From positions 1,178,001 through 1,242,000 of the forward strand of contig CALSQY010000001.1 of the NCBI GenBank assembly GCA_943788615.1: a stretch of 64,000 bases of DNA, read 5' to 3'. The translations under genes and the position numbers were made by a program. The DNA is from UBA4465 sp002292365. Lineage in GTDB: Bacteria > Bacteroidota > Bacteroidia > Cytophagales > Cyclobacteriaceae. How positions within the stretch are numbered: position 1 is the first letter of the stretch; every line of letters begins with the position of its first letter. The notes under the pieces were generated by a model. It made no database searches, had not been told where the DNA came from, and worked only from the letters and a program-made list of their open reading frames with translations. This document shows positions 56,701 through 64,000 of this stretch, piece after piece.

Positions 56701-58431
56701 ATGAAAAACATGAAATCTGCGATTACGCTAACGTTACTCCTTTCGAACCTACAGATATCTGCACAAAATGAACCTGAAAAGCCAGTTTTTGAGACTGTAA
56801 TGTTTCAGGAAGGATCTAAAATTTACGTTCAAAGAGATTTACCCATTTATCTTTCAGTTTCGACCTCTAAAGGAGGGAAAGCCATTAATCTGGAAACACC
56901 GGCCCACCCTCAAGATGCCAACCCTATGTTTTTGGACACAGAAGGAGTCAATTACATCAGGAGTAAATGGGCCATTGATAAGGAAAAGCAGACTTATCAT
57001 GAACCAAAGAGAGAAATACTATTCCCTATTTATGCAGATGGTATTGCCCCAAAAACTAAGATTTTTTTCAAAGGTGCTCCTGAATATATTGAAGGTGGAA
57101 TTACTTTTTTTGGTAAGGGTCTACAATTTAATTTACCTGTCCAAGAATCTGTTTCTGGACTATCAAAAACATTTTTCTCCGATGAAGGAAAATACATTGA
57201 ATTTAATGATTCAAAATCAAACTTGAATGTGGAAGGAGCACGTAAATTATTCTTCTTTTCAGTAGACAATGTAGGGAATACCGAATTGACCAGATCGACT
57301 TCATTCACCATTGACTTGACTCCGCCGGAGACTTTAGTAGAATTTATTGGAGTCAAATTTGAGAATGTAGTAGGTCCTTCCACTAAATTTGCTCTTATTT
57401 CTAAAGATAATTTAAGTGGTGTCCATGCTACTTTCTTAAGTTTAAATGAAGTTCAGGAGCTCATTTATAAAAATCAGATATCAATGGATACATTGGATGA
57501 GGGGCCTTATAGAATAAAATACTATTCAGTCGATAATGTAGAAAATAAAGAGCTTCTGAAAATTGAGGAAATATATCTAGACAAGACTGCCCCAGTTTCC
57601 ATCTTAAGTACCATTGGTGATGAATTTGAGGATGATTATATTTTTGTATCTGAAAGGACAGAATTTAATCTTGTTGCGACAGATAATAAAGCGGGAGTAA
57701 AAGAAATATATTTTTCAACACCATCAATACAAGAAAAAATATTTGTAGATAATTTTAAGTTGACAGGACCTCTTGGTTTAAAGGACATTAAGTTTTTTGC
57801 TGCTGATCAAGTGAACAATTCAGAGAAACAAAAAACTGAAAGTTTTTTCTTAGATAACAAAGCACCAAGTACATCTATCAACTTTGGAAATCCATCTTTT
57901 TTTACAAGAGATACATTATTTATCTCTGAAGAGTCTGAGATTTCTCTTTCAGCGCTAGATGATGAAAGTGGTCCAAAATCGTCATATTACTGGGTAAACG
58001 ATGGCGATACCATAACCCATGAAGAGCCATTTAACCTAAAAAATGAAGGTTATAAGCGAATTGAGTTTTTCTCAACTGATAATGTCAATAATTTAGAGTC
58101 ATCAAAGTTTGGGGCTGCTTATGTCGATAACGTATCTCCTGAGATTTTCATAAATTTCGGGCTAGAGCAAATTGGAACTGAGGATGGATTGGCTGTCTAT
58201 CCAAATTATGTGAGAATGTTCTTAGGGGCTACTGATGATAAAACTGGAACAAAAGAAATTTTATATTCTATAAATGGGAGTGATTTTAAGGCTTATTCAA
58301 GCCCTAAAACGATTGATTTATCGGAAAGAGGGGCGTTTTCTTCTTCTAAAAAATATGAGGTCAAAGTGATTGCCAGGGATATGGTTGGTAATGAAACCAA
58401 TAAAACTTTATCTTTTTTAATTAAGGGATAA
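56701..58431 (+). CDS. Secreted OmpL47-type repeat protein
   Basis: A 576-aa exported protein (signal about 1-22, ending ISAQ). Four beta-sandwich repeats of about 90 residues are marked by near-identical phrases: FFSVDNVGNTEL (about 185), YYSVDNVENKEL (275), FFAADQVNNSEK (365) and FFSTDNVNNLES (457). A fifth, divergent unit ends in VIARDMVGNETN. This is the OmpL47 beta-barrel/Ig-like repeat found in surface adhesins of spirochaetes and Bacteroidota. No type IX sorting domain is present. The gene is preceded by a stem-loop and followed after 76 bp by the hydroxyproline operon, but a functional link is not shown. Confidence 0.82.
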   Translation: MKNMKSAITLTLLLSNLQISAQNEPEKPVFETVMFQEGSKIYVQRDLPIYLSVSTSKGGKAINLETPAHPQDANPMFLDTEGVNYIRSKWAIDKEKQTYHEPKREILFPIYADGIAPKTKIFFKGAPEYIEGGITFFGKGLQFNLPVQESVSGLSKTFFSDEGKYIEFNDSKSNLNVEGARKLFFFSVDNVGNTELTRSTSFTIDLTPPETLVEFIGVKFENVVGPSTKFALISKDNLSGVHATFLSLNEVQELIYKNQISMDTLDEGPYRIKYYSVDNVENKELLKIEEIYLDKTAPVSILSTIGDEFEDDYIFVSERTEFNLVATDNKAGVKEIYFSTPSIQEKIFVDNFKLTGPLGLKDIKFFAADQVNNSEKQKTESFFLDNKAPSTSINFGNPSFFTRDTLFISEESEISLSALDDESGPKSSYYWVNDGDTITHEEPFNLKNEGYKRIEFFSTDNVNNLESSKFGAAYVDNVSPEIFINFGLEQIGTEDGLAVYPNYVRMFLGATDDKTGTKEILYSINGSDFKAYSSPKTIDLSERGAFSSSKKYEVKVIARDMVGNETNKTLSFLIKG

Positions 58432-58507
58432 GATTTTCAAATTATAGTAAGTGATAGAGACTCCTCGTTTTCCTCATGATTATTAGATTCTATTACGAAT
58501 AAAAGAA

Positions 58508-59476
58508 TTGAACACCATATTAATTGCTGATGCGTGGACAATCGAAGAGACACTCTCTTTCCACAAGCTAATCATGGAATTGAAGCAAGCATTTGCAGAT
58601 TCCTCCATTACTACGCCGGCAAGACATCACCATGATTATTTAAATCCTGTAGAAAAGATAGATTCTTCTTTGTTATTGATGCCGAGTTGGAAGATTGGCG
58701 ATCACTTGGGTGTAAAATTGATTACAGTTTCTCCAAATAATTACAAATATAATTTACCTTCCATTCAGGGATTATATATACTTTTTGACGCGGCAAAAGG
58801 GACACCACTGATGTTATTAGACGCCCAAGAGCTTACCGCAAGAAGGACCGCATCGAGTTCTGCGTTGGCATCAACTTTCTTGTCTAGAAGGGATAGTGAA
58901 ACCTTACTTATGGTCGGTACAGGAACGTTAGCCCCTTATTTGATTGAGGCACATGCTGCTGTTCGTAGGTACAAAAGAATCCTGATTTGGGGTCGAAATA
59001 GAGATAAAGCTCAGGCCGTTTGTGATGTATTGAATCCAAAAATGGACGTCCATATAAGGAGGGTAGAGGATTTAGAAAAGGGCATCAAGCAAGCCGATGT
59101 GGTGAGTTGTGCGACCCTTTCGGCGACTCCTTTGATTTTGGGTGCTTGGTTAAAGCCAGGCCAACACATCGATTTGGTAGGAGCTTACAAACCAGACATG
59201 CGTGAAGCCGATGATGCGCTGATGCTCAAATCAAAGCTATATGTAGATACTCCGATGGCGTTAAAAGAGACGGGAGACTTATTGATTCCAATGACAAAGG
59301 GTATTTTAGATTCCAATGACATCCGTGGGGATCTATTTCAATTATGTCAAAAAACTAGAAAAGGTCGTGAAAAGAAGGAAGAAATCACGGTTTTTAAATC
59401 AGTGGGTCATGCGCTGGAGGATTTAGTAGCCGCCAACATGGTACATGATGCAAATTGTAAAAATACCAATTATTGA
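58508..59476 (+). CDS. Ornithine cyclodeaminase/mu-crystallin family protein, probable pyrroline-2-carboxylate reductase
   Basis: A 322-aa NAD(P)-binding protein of the OCD/mu-crystallin family. Substrate-site residues lie in KLITVSPNN and in AQELTARRTASSSALAS; the Rossmann loop is LMVGTGTLAPYLI. A TTG start at 58508 is used because no ATG precedes residue 23 and the N-terminal strand is needed. In hydroxyproline clusters such proteins reduce delta1-pyrroline-2-carboxylate to L-proline, which I infer here; ornithine cyclodeaminase is the alternative. It leads the operon that continues to the window end. Confidence 0.8.
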   Translation: MNTILIADAWTIEETLSFHKLIMELKQAFADSSITTPARHHHDYLNPVEKIDSSLLLMPSWKIGDHLGVKLITVSPNNYKYNLPSIQGLYILFDAAKGTPLMLLDAQELTARRTASSSALASTFLSRRDSETLLMVGTGTLAPYLIEAHAAVRRYKRILIWGRNRDKAQAVCDVLNPKMDVHIRRVEDLEKGIKQADVVSCATLSATPLILGAWLKPGQHIDLVGAYKPDMREADDALMLKSKLYVDTPMALKETGDLLIPMTKGILDSNDIRGDLFQLCQKTRKGREKKEEITVFKSVGHALEDLVAANMVHDANCKNTNY

Positions 59477-59519
59477 TAACTTAGCTTTAAAATTATTTTC
59501 ATCATAACTAAATCATTTT

Positions 59520-60434
59520 ATGAAGGTACAATGGAGAGGTGTTTACCCTGCGCTTACAACAAAATTCAAACAAGATTTTACGATTGATTATGAGGCTTTT
59601 TTGGCCAATGTCGCCTTTCAGTTGTCCTCAGGAATTGATGGGATTATTTTGGGAGGTACCTTAGGCGAGGCCAGTGCATTGGTAGGTAATGAGAAATCAG
59701 CCCTGATAAAAGTAACCAAAGAATATGTAGGGGATAAGTTGCCGGTGATAATTAATATAGCTGAGCAAACGACGGAAGGAGCTATAGCCGCTGCAAAATC
59801 GGCACAGCAGGAGGGTGCTGATGGGTTGATGATGTTACCGCCCATGCGATATAAAGCCACAAATGATGAAACGGTTGCCTATTTCAAGGCTATTGCGAAC
59901 AGTACTGATCTTGAGATCATGATTTATAACAATCCCATAGACTATAAGATTAATGTTACACTAGACATGTTTGAGTCACTGACGGCATGTCAAAATATTG
60001 TTGCGGTCAAAGAGTCAAGTCGTGACGTTTCAAATATTACTCGAATGATCAACCGATTTGGGGATCGCTTCCAGATCATGTGTGGGGTTGATACATTGGC
60101 TGCAGAATCTTTATTAATGGGTGCAGTGGGTTGGGTGGCCGGTTTGGTATGCGCATTTCCAAGAGAGACCGTGGCTATTTATCGTTTGATTAAGGTGGGA
60201 AGAATTGCCGAAGCGATTGCCATTTATCGATGGTTTTTGCCTTTACTAGAATTAGACATTAATCCTCAGTTGGTACAGAATATTAAGTTAGCTGAAGAAA
60301 AAGTAAATCTAGGATCTGAAATTGTACGTCCTCCAAGAATGCCACTTTCAGGAGACACCCGAGTAGAAGTGCTCCAAATCATTGAGTCCAGTCTTGCGAG
60401 CAGACCCTCACTACCTGATTATCTTTCAATATAA
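59520..60434 (+). CDS. DapA-family deaminase, probable 1-pyrroline-4-hydroxy-2-carboxylate deaminase
   Basis: A 304-aa TIM-barrel lyase/deaminase of the dihydrodipicolinate synthase family. The Schiff-base lysine is Lys164 (VAVKESSRD), Tyr136 (MIYNNP) is the catalytic tyrosine and GGTLGE at 45-50 is the carboxylate-binding loop. Context with a hydroxyproline epimerase, a D-amino acid dehydrogenase and a semialdehyde dehydrogenase points to conversion of pyrroline-4-hydroxy-2-carboxylate into 2-oxoglutarate semialdehyde and ammonia. Lysine synthesis is unlikely in this setting. The aldehyde dehydrogenase begins 13 bases later. Confidence 0.85.
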   Translation: MKVQWRGVYPALTTKFKQDFTIDYEAFLANVAFQLSSGIDGIILGGTLGEASALVGNEKSALIKVTKEYVGDKLPVIINIAEQTTEGAIAAAKSAQQEGADGLMMLPPMRYKATNDETVAYFKAIANSTDLEIMIYNNPIDYKINVTLDMFESLTACQNIVAVKESSRDVSNITRMINRFGDRFQIMCGVDTLAAESLLMGAVGWVAGLVCAFPRETVAIYRLIKVGRIAEAIAIYRWFLPLLELDINPQLVQNIKLAEEKVNLGSEIVRPPRMPLSGDTRVEVLQIIESSLASRPSLPDYLSI

Positions 60435-60447
60435 AATTATATTATAA

Positions 60448-61983
60448 ATGAGCCCTAAAACTATTAAGACCCTCAATCCAAGAACTGGAAATTTCCTAGC
60501 TCACGAGTATGTAATAAGTACCTCAGAGGAGCTGAACGAAAAGGTTACCAATGCGCAGGTGGCTTTTATGGCTTACCGAAATACCAGTGGCAATGAGCGT
60601 GCGATTTTGTTAGAAACCATTGCCGATGAGATTGAAGCGGTTAAAGAAGAAATTTTAGGTATTGCCACATTGGAAACAGGTCTACCCGCTAGAAGAATTC
60701 AAGGTGAAACAGGAAGGACCTTGGGACAGTTAAGATTATTTGCCGAAGTGGCTCAAGAGGAGTTTTGGGTTGAGGCCTCTATTGATACCCCACTACCTGA
60801 TCGCCAGCCTTTGCCGAAATCAGATATTAGAAAATGTCTGGTGCCTTTGGGTCCAATAGCTGTATTCGGTGCATCTAATTTCCCTTTAGCATTTTCGACG
60901 GCCGGAGGGGATACAGCTTCGGCTTTAGCTTCGGGAAATCCGGTAATAGTTAAAGCACATAACAGTCACCTCGGTACCCACCAATGTATTGCGGCAGCCA
61001 TTGCGCGTGCCCTTGAGCGCTGTAACTTACCTAAAGGTATATTTTCATCAATCTTTGATGAAGGCTATGAATTGGGCGCTGCTTTGGTTCAGCATCCCGG
61101 TATCAAAGCAGTAGGTTTCACCGGTTCATTCCATGGAGGTACCGCTTTATTAGATTTGGTTTCAAAACGTAAGGAGCCAATACCCTTTTATGGAGAAATG
61201 GGGAGTATAAATCCCATCGTTTTACTTCCCTCAGCATTAGAAGATCCCAAAATAGTGTCTACTTTAATGGATTCTATCAATGTCGGCGTTGGGCAGTTCT
61301 GTACCAATCCTGGTTTGATTTTAGCTATTGAAGGAGAGACGGCCCAGCATTTCTGTTTAAAGATGACCGATGCTATTCAACAGACACTTGGAGAAGTGAT
61401 GCTTAATAGAGCCATTTATGATAAGTATGAAGCTAGTATTGCTGGAATTTCATCAGAAAAGGCATGTACCTTACTCGGTCAGGGAACTAAAGCTCAGGGT
61501 GCTTTATCGGTTCAACCTAGTTTAGCTTTAACCAGTGGTAAGAAATTCCTCGCCCACCCTAAAATGGCTCAAGAAATTTTCGGGCCTTATTCTCTAATTG
61601 TTTTATGTGAACATCACGAAGAATTGGCTGAAATTTTAATGCAAATAGAGGGCCAATTGACCCTTAGCTTTATGGGAGAGGAGTCAGAATTTGAAGAACA
61701 AGCACATTTAATTGCTTTGGCACAAGAAAAGGCAGGTCGGATTATTTTTAATGGTGTGCCGACGGGTGTTGAGGTAGGTTATGCTATGATTCATGGAGGC
61801 CCTTTTCCGGCGACCACTGCTCCTAATAGCACCTCTGTGGGAGCAGATGCCATCAAAAGATTTGCCAGACCGGTTTGTTTTCAAGATGCACCACAGTCTT
61901 TGTTACCCATGTCATTACAGGATGAAAATCCCTTAGAAATTTTTCGCAAAATCAATGGCAAATGGTCCCAAGATAAAATTTAG
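60448..61983 (+). CDS. 2-oxoglutarate semialdehyde (2,5-dioxovalerate) dehydrogenase
   Basis: A 511-aa NADP-type aldehyde dehydrogenase. The active site has Asn144 (GASNFP), Glu250 (YGEMGSINP) and nucleophile Cys285 (GVGQFCTNPG). The GQFCTNPG and FGASNFPLAFSTAGGDTASALA signatures are typical of 2-oxoglutarate semialdehyde dehydrogenases. It would oxidise the semialdehyde made by the DapA-family enzyme to 2-oxoglutarate, feeding the citric-acid cycle. Spacing to both neighbours is 2-13 bases, consistent with translational coupling. Confidence 0.9.
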   Translation: MSPKTIKTLNPRTGNFLAHEYVISTSEELNEKVTNAQVAFMAYRNTSGNERAILLETIADEIEAVKEEILGIATLETGLPARRIQGETGRTLGQLRLFAEVAQEEFWVEASIDTPLPDRQPLPKSDIRKCLVPLGPIAVFGASNFPLAFSTAGGDTASALASGNPVIVKAHNSHLGTHQCIAAAIARALERCNLPKGIFSSIFDEGYELGAALVQHPGIKAVGFTGSFHGGTALLDLVSKRKEPIPFYGEMGSINPIVLLPSALEDPKIVSTLMDSINVGVGQFCTNPGLILAIEGETAQHFCLKMTDAIQQTLGEVMLNRAIYDKYEASIAGISSEKACTLLGQGTKAQGALSVQPSLALTSGKKFLAHPKMAQEIFGPYSLIVLCEHHEELAEILMQIEGQLTLSFMGEESEFEEQAHLIALAQEKAGRIIFNGVPTGVEVGYAMIHGGPFPATTAPNSTSVGADAIKRFARPVCFQDAPQSLLPMSLQDENPLEIFRKINGKWSQDKI

Positions 61984-61985
61984 AC

Positions 61986-62990
61986 ATGCGTAAAACTTTT
62001 TTTTGTATCGATGCCCATACTTGTGGGAATCCAGTGCGATTAGTCGCTGGGGGAGGACCGGTGCTACATGGGGTTGATATGAGTGAAAAGAGGCAACATT
62101 TTTTGGCAGAATACGATTGGATACGCAAAGGGTTAATGTTTGAGCCGAGAGGCCATGATATGATGTCAGGTAGTATTTTATTTCCCCCATCTGATCCACA
62201 GAATGATGCAGGAATATTGTTTATAGAAACCAGTGGCTGTTTGCCCATGTGTGGTCATGGTACCATTGGGACGGTGACTATCGCGATAGAAGAAGGACTC
62301 ATTATTCCTCAGATAGCGGGTCAGCTGAGGCTCGAAACCCCCGCAGGCTTGGTCAAGATTTCTTACACTAGCGCTGAAAATAAAGTCACTCATGTCAAAC
62401 TGACCAATGTACCTGCATATCTGGCAGCACAGGACTTGGAAGTAGATTGTCCGGATTTAGGCCGGCTCAAATTTGACGTGGCTTATGGTGGAAATTTTTA
62501 TGCGATCATTGATCCTCAGCCTCATTTCTCAGGCATTCAGGATTATACTGCGGGAGCCTTGATTTCATTAAGTCAAGAACTGAGGAAACGCATTAACCTT
62601 AAATATCCGCATCAATTTGTTCATCCCGAAAATGACACCATTAGAAATATGAGTCATTTGTTATGGACAGGAACACCATTAGATCCTGCATCTGATGGAA
62701 GAAATGCCGTGTTTTATGGTGATAAAGCAATCGACAGATCTCCATGCGGTACGGGGACTTCAGCACGGATGGCACAGCGCTTTGCACGAGGATTACAAAA
62801 CGTCAATAGTTCCTATGTTCATGAAAGTTATATTGGATCAAAATTTACAGGACGCATTGAATCGGTGATAGAAGTTGCGGGCAACAAAGCCATTGTACCC
62901 AGTATAGAAGGATGGGCTAAGATCACAGGATACAATCAGATTATTATAGATGACGATGACCCCTATGCACATGGTTTTCAAGTGATATGA
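61986..62990 (+). CDS. 4-hydroxyproline 2-epimerase (proline racemase family)
   Basis: A 334-aa cofactor-independent epimerase. The two catalytic cysteines are Cys89 (MCGHGTIG) and Cys254 (SPCGTGTSA), the arrangement of true epimerases or racemases; the dehydratase subgroup has Thr at the second position, so that alternative is excluded. It interconverts trans-4-hydroxy-L-proline and cis-4-hydroxy-D-proline. The operon context supports hydroxyproline over proline. The stop overlaps the next start (ATGA). Confidence 0.92.
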   Translation: MRKTFFCIDAHTCGNPVRLVAGGGPVLHGVDMSEKRQHFLAEYDWIRKGLMFEPRGHDMMSGSILFPPSDPQNDAGILFIETSGCLPMCGHGTIGTVTIAIEEGLIIPQIAGQLRLETPAGLVKISYTSAENKVTHVKLTNVPAYLAAQDLEVDCPDLGRLKFDVAYGGNFYAIIDPQPHFSGIQDYTAGALISLSQELRKRINLKYPHQFVHPENDTIRNMSHLLWTGTPLDPASDGRNAVFYGDKAIDRSPCGTGTSARMAQRFARGLQNVNSSYVHESYIGSKFTGRIESVIEVAGNKAIVPSIEGWAKITGYNQIIIDDDDPYAHGFQVI

Positions 62991-64000
62991 ATAAAGGAAA
63001 GGTCATCATTTTAGGGGGTGGAGTTATTGGATTATGTTCTGCCTATTATTTAAAGAATCGTGGATTTGAAGTAACTCTTTTAGATAAAGGAGACTTTTCT
63101 TCAGGTACCTCTTTTGGAAATGCAGGTATGATTGTGCCAAGTCATTTTGTGCCCTTGGCACAACCAGGCATGATCGTCAAAGGGATCAAATGGATGTTTG
63201 ATGCGGAAAGTCCATTTTATGTCAAGCCTAGATTTTCACGAAGTTTATTGGATTGGGGCTGGAAATTTTATCAGCATTCATCCGAAAAACATGTTAAAGG
63301 GGCTGCGCAACTATTAAAGGAGCTCAATTTAGAGAGTAAAAAACTATATGTAAGCTTATGTGATCAGCTTGAAGATATCAAAATTGATGAAAAGGGATTG
63401 ATCATGTATTGTCAAACGCAGCTGGCATTGGATGAAGAGGCGGCATTGGCAGATCAAGCAATGAAACTGGGACTCAAAGCCGTTGTGATGGACAATCAAC
63501 AATTAAACGACTTAGATCCCAATCTAACCTTTAATGTGAAGGGAGGTGTTTATTTTCCCGAAGACGCATTTTTCAGTCCAAAGCTTTTTTTAGAAAAGTT
63601 GAAATCAGACCTTAAGGCTGCGGGTGTGAAAATGGTATCTCACGTTGACGATCTCAAATTCGTGGTTCATAAAGATTTAAAATCCATTGATACCAATCAG
63701 GGTTTTTTTTCTGCAGATCAGTTTGTGATTTCTGCAGGTGTGTGGACTGGAAAATTAGCCCAATTTTTAGGGTTAAATATCCCTATTCAACCTGGAAAAG
63801 GCTACAGTTTTACGATAGAGCATCCGGTAGAAACGCCGAGTATATGTTCTATTTTGACGGAAGCCAAAGTAGCCGTTACGCCTATGTCAGAAGGATTACG
63901 TTTTGCCGGTACGATGGAAATCGGGGCATTAAATTTTGATGTTGACCAAAGGCGCGTGTATGGCATTAAAAAATCAATTTGTAAATACTTTCCGTCTTTT
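62987..64000 (+). CDS. FAD-dependent D-amino acid dehydrogenase, probable D-hydroxyproline dehydrogenase (partial)
   Basis: Open from the ATG at 62987 to the window end (338 codons, incomplete at the 3' side). The FAD-binding loop is at residues 8-14 (LGGGVIGLCSAYYL), followed by SSGTSFGNAGMIVPSHFVPLAQPG, the DadA-type substrate-side motif. A later stretch, FVISAGVWTGKLAQFLGL with PIQPGKGYSFTI, is the second FAD region of this family. In context it would oxidise cis-4-hydroxy-D-proline to pyrroline-4-hydroxy-2-carboxylate. It overlaps the epimerase by four bases. About 80 residues are expected beyond the window. Confidence 0.88.
   Translation, partial: MNKGKVIILGGGVIGLCSAYYLKNRGFEVTLLDKGDFSSGTSFGNAGMIVPSHFVPLAQPGMIVKGIKWMFDAESPFYVKPRFSRSLLDWGWKFYQHSSEKHVKGAAQLLKELNLESKKLYVSLCDQLEDIKIDEKGLIMYCQTQLALDEEAALADQAMKLGLKAVVMDNQQLNDLDPNLTFNVKGGVYFPEDAFFSPKLFLEKLKSDLKAAGVKMVSHVDDLKFVVHKDLKSIDTNQGFFSADQFVISAGVWTGKLAQFLGLNIPIQPGKGYSFTIEHPVETPSICSILTEAKVAVTPMSEGLRFAGTMEIGALNFDVDQRRVYGIKKSICKYFPSF

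Noticed and set aside
63742..63939. 65-codon plus-strand ORF near the window end
   Set aside because: Shadow frame inside the D-amino acid dehydrogenase gene.
1..64000. CRISPR array, prophage or defence island
   Set aside because: No regularly spaced repeats, Cas, phage structural, integrase or restriction-modification genes were seen.

Overview
The window is chromosomal DNA, AT-rich, from a member of the Bacteroidota. The evidence is: an Rpb6-like omega subunit, the Bacteroidota-type cluster bamD-rpoZ-coaBC-porD-recN, a secreted protein with a gliding-motility/type IX secretion C-terminal domain, an OstA-like and LptF/G lipopolysaccharide-export pair, a queuine tRNA-ribosyltransferase lacking the usual zinc cysteines, and promoter-like boxes of the TAnnTTTG type. 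Class cannot be fixed from the sequence. The many secreted beta-propellers, the M1 peptidase and the hydroxyproline pathway suggest a protein- and detritus-degrading heterotroph of the Saprospiria or Cytophagia kind (inference).

Layout. 1-1.1 kb: end of a nitrilase gene, then about 900 bp of non-coding DNA with a two-copy structured repeat and a strong hairpin. 1.1-17.8 kb: mostly housekeeping genes. These are an aromatic amino acid decarboxylase coupled to rsmG, tgt-lptF/G-EamA, ispE, fabI, recN, a 69-aa unknown, porD, coaBC, rpoZ, bamD, OstA-like, tilS and mdh, the last closed by a bidirectional terminator. 17.8-27.5 kb: an accessory block with a YdhF-like aldo/keto reductase, a Tat-exported TIM-barrel protein, two coupled beta-propellers, a class V aminotransferase, an APC permease and an aldo/keto reductase-RidA fusion. 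27.5-45.5 kb: a large BNR propeller protein, an aldehyde dehydrogenase, Gfo/Idh/MocA, a serine beta-lactamase-fold lipoprotein, an M1 peptidase, TesB, a methyltransferase, an LVIVD lipoprotein, rlmD with a small partner, a large type IX cargo protein and a TPR-SH3 membrane protein. 45.5-46.3 kb: tRNA-Lys(UUU) with its own promoter and terminator, followed by a decayed IS3-type orfA. 46.3-55.8 kb: a 1293-aa DUF6807/PVC-dehydrogenase/haem fusion lipoprotein, a YdeP-like molybdopterin oxidoreductase and a second BNR propeller. 55.8-56.7 kb: non-coding or decayed DNA. 56.7-64 kb: an OmpL47-repeat secreted protein, then a tight operon for hydroxyproline breakdown that runs off the window end.

How the genes work together. 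The last operon is a near-complete route from trans-4-hydroxy-L-proline to 2-oxoglutarate: epimerase, FAD D-hydroxyproline dehydrogenase, pyrroline deaminase and 2-oxoglutarate semialdehyde dehydrogenase, plus a pyrroline-2-carboxylate reductase-like enzyme. The accessory block at 18.9-27.5 kb combines uptake (APC), a PLP enzyme and an AKR-Rid fusion; it looks like a pathway for an amino compound whose substrate cannot be read from sequence. Genes lacking a clear family are marked as such. No CRISPR array, prophage, intact insertion sequence or replication origin was seen.
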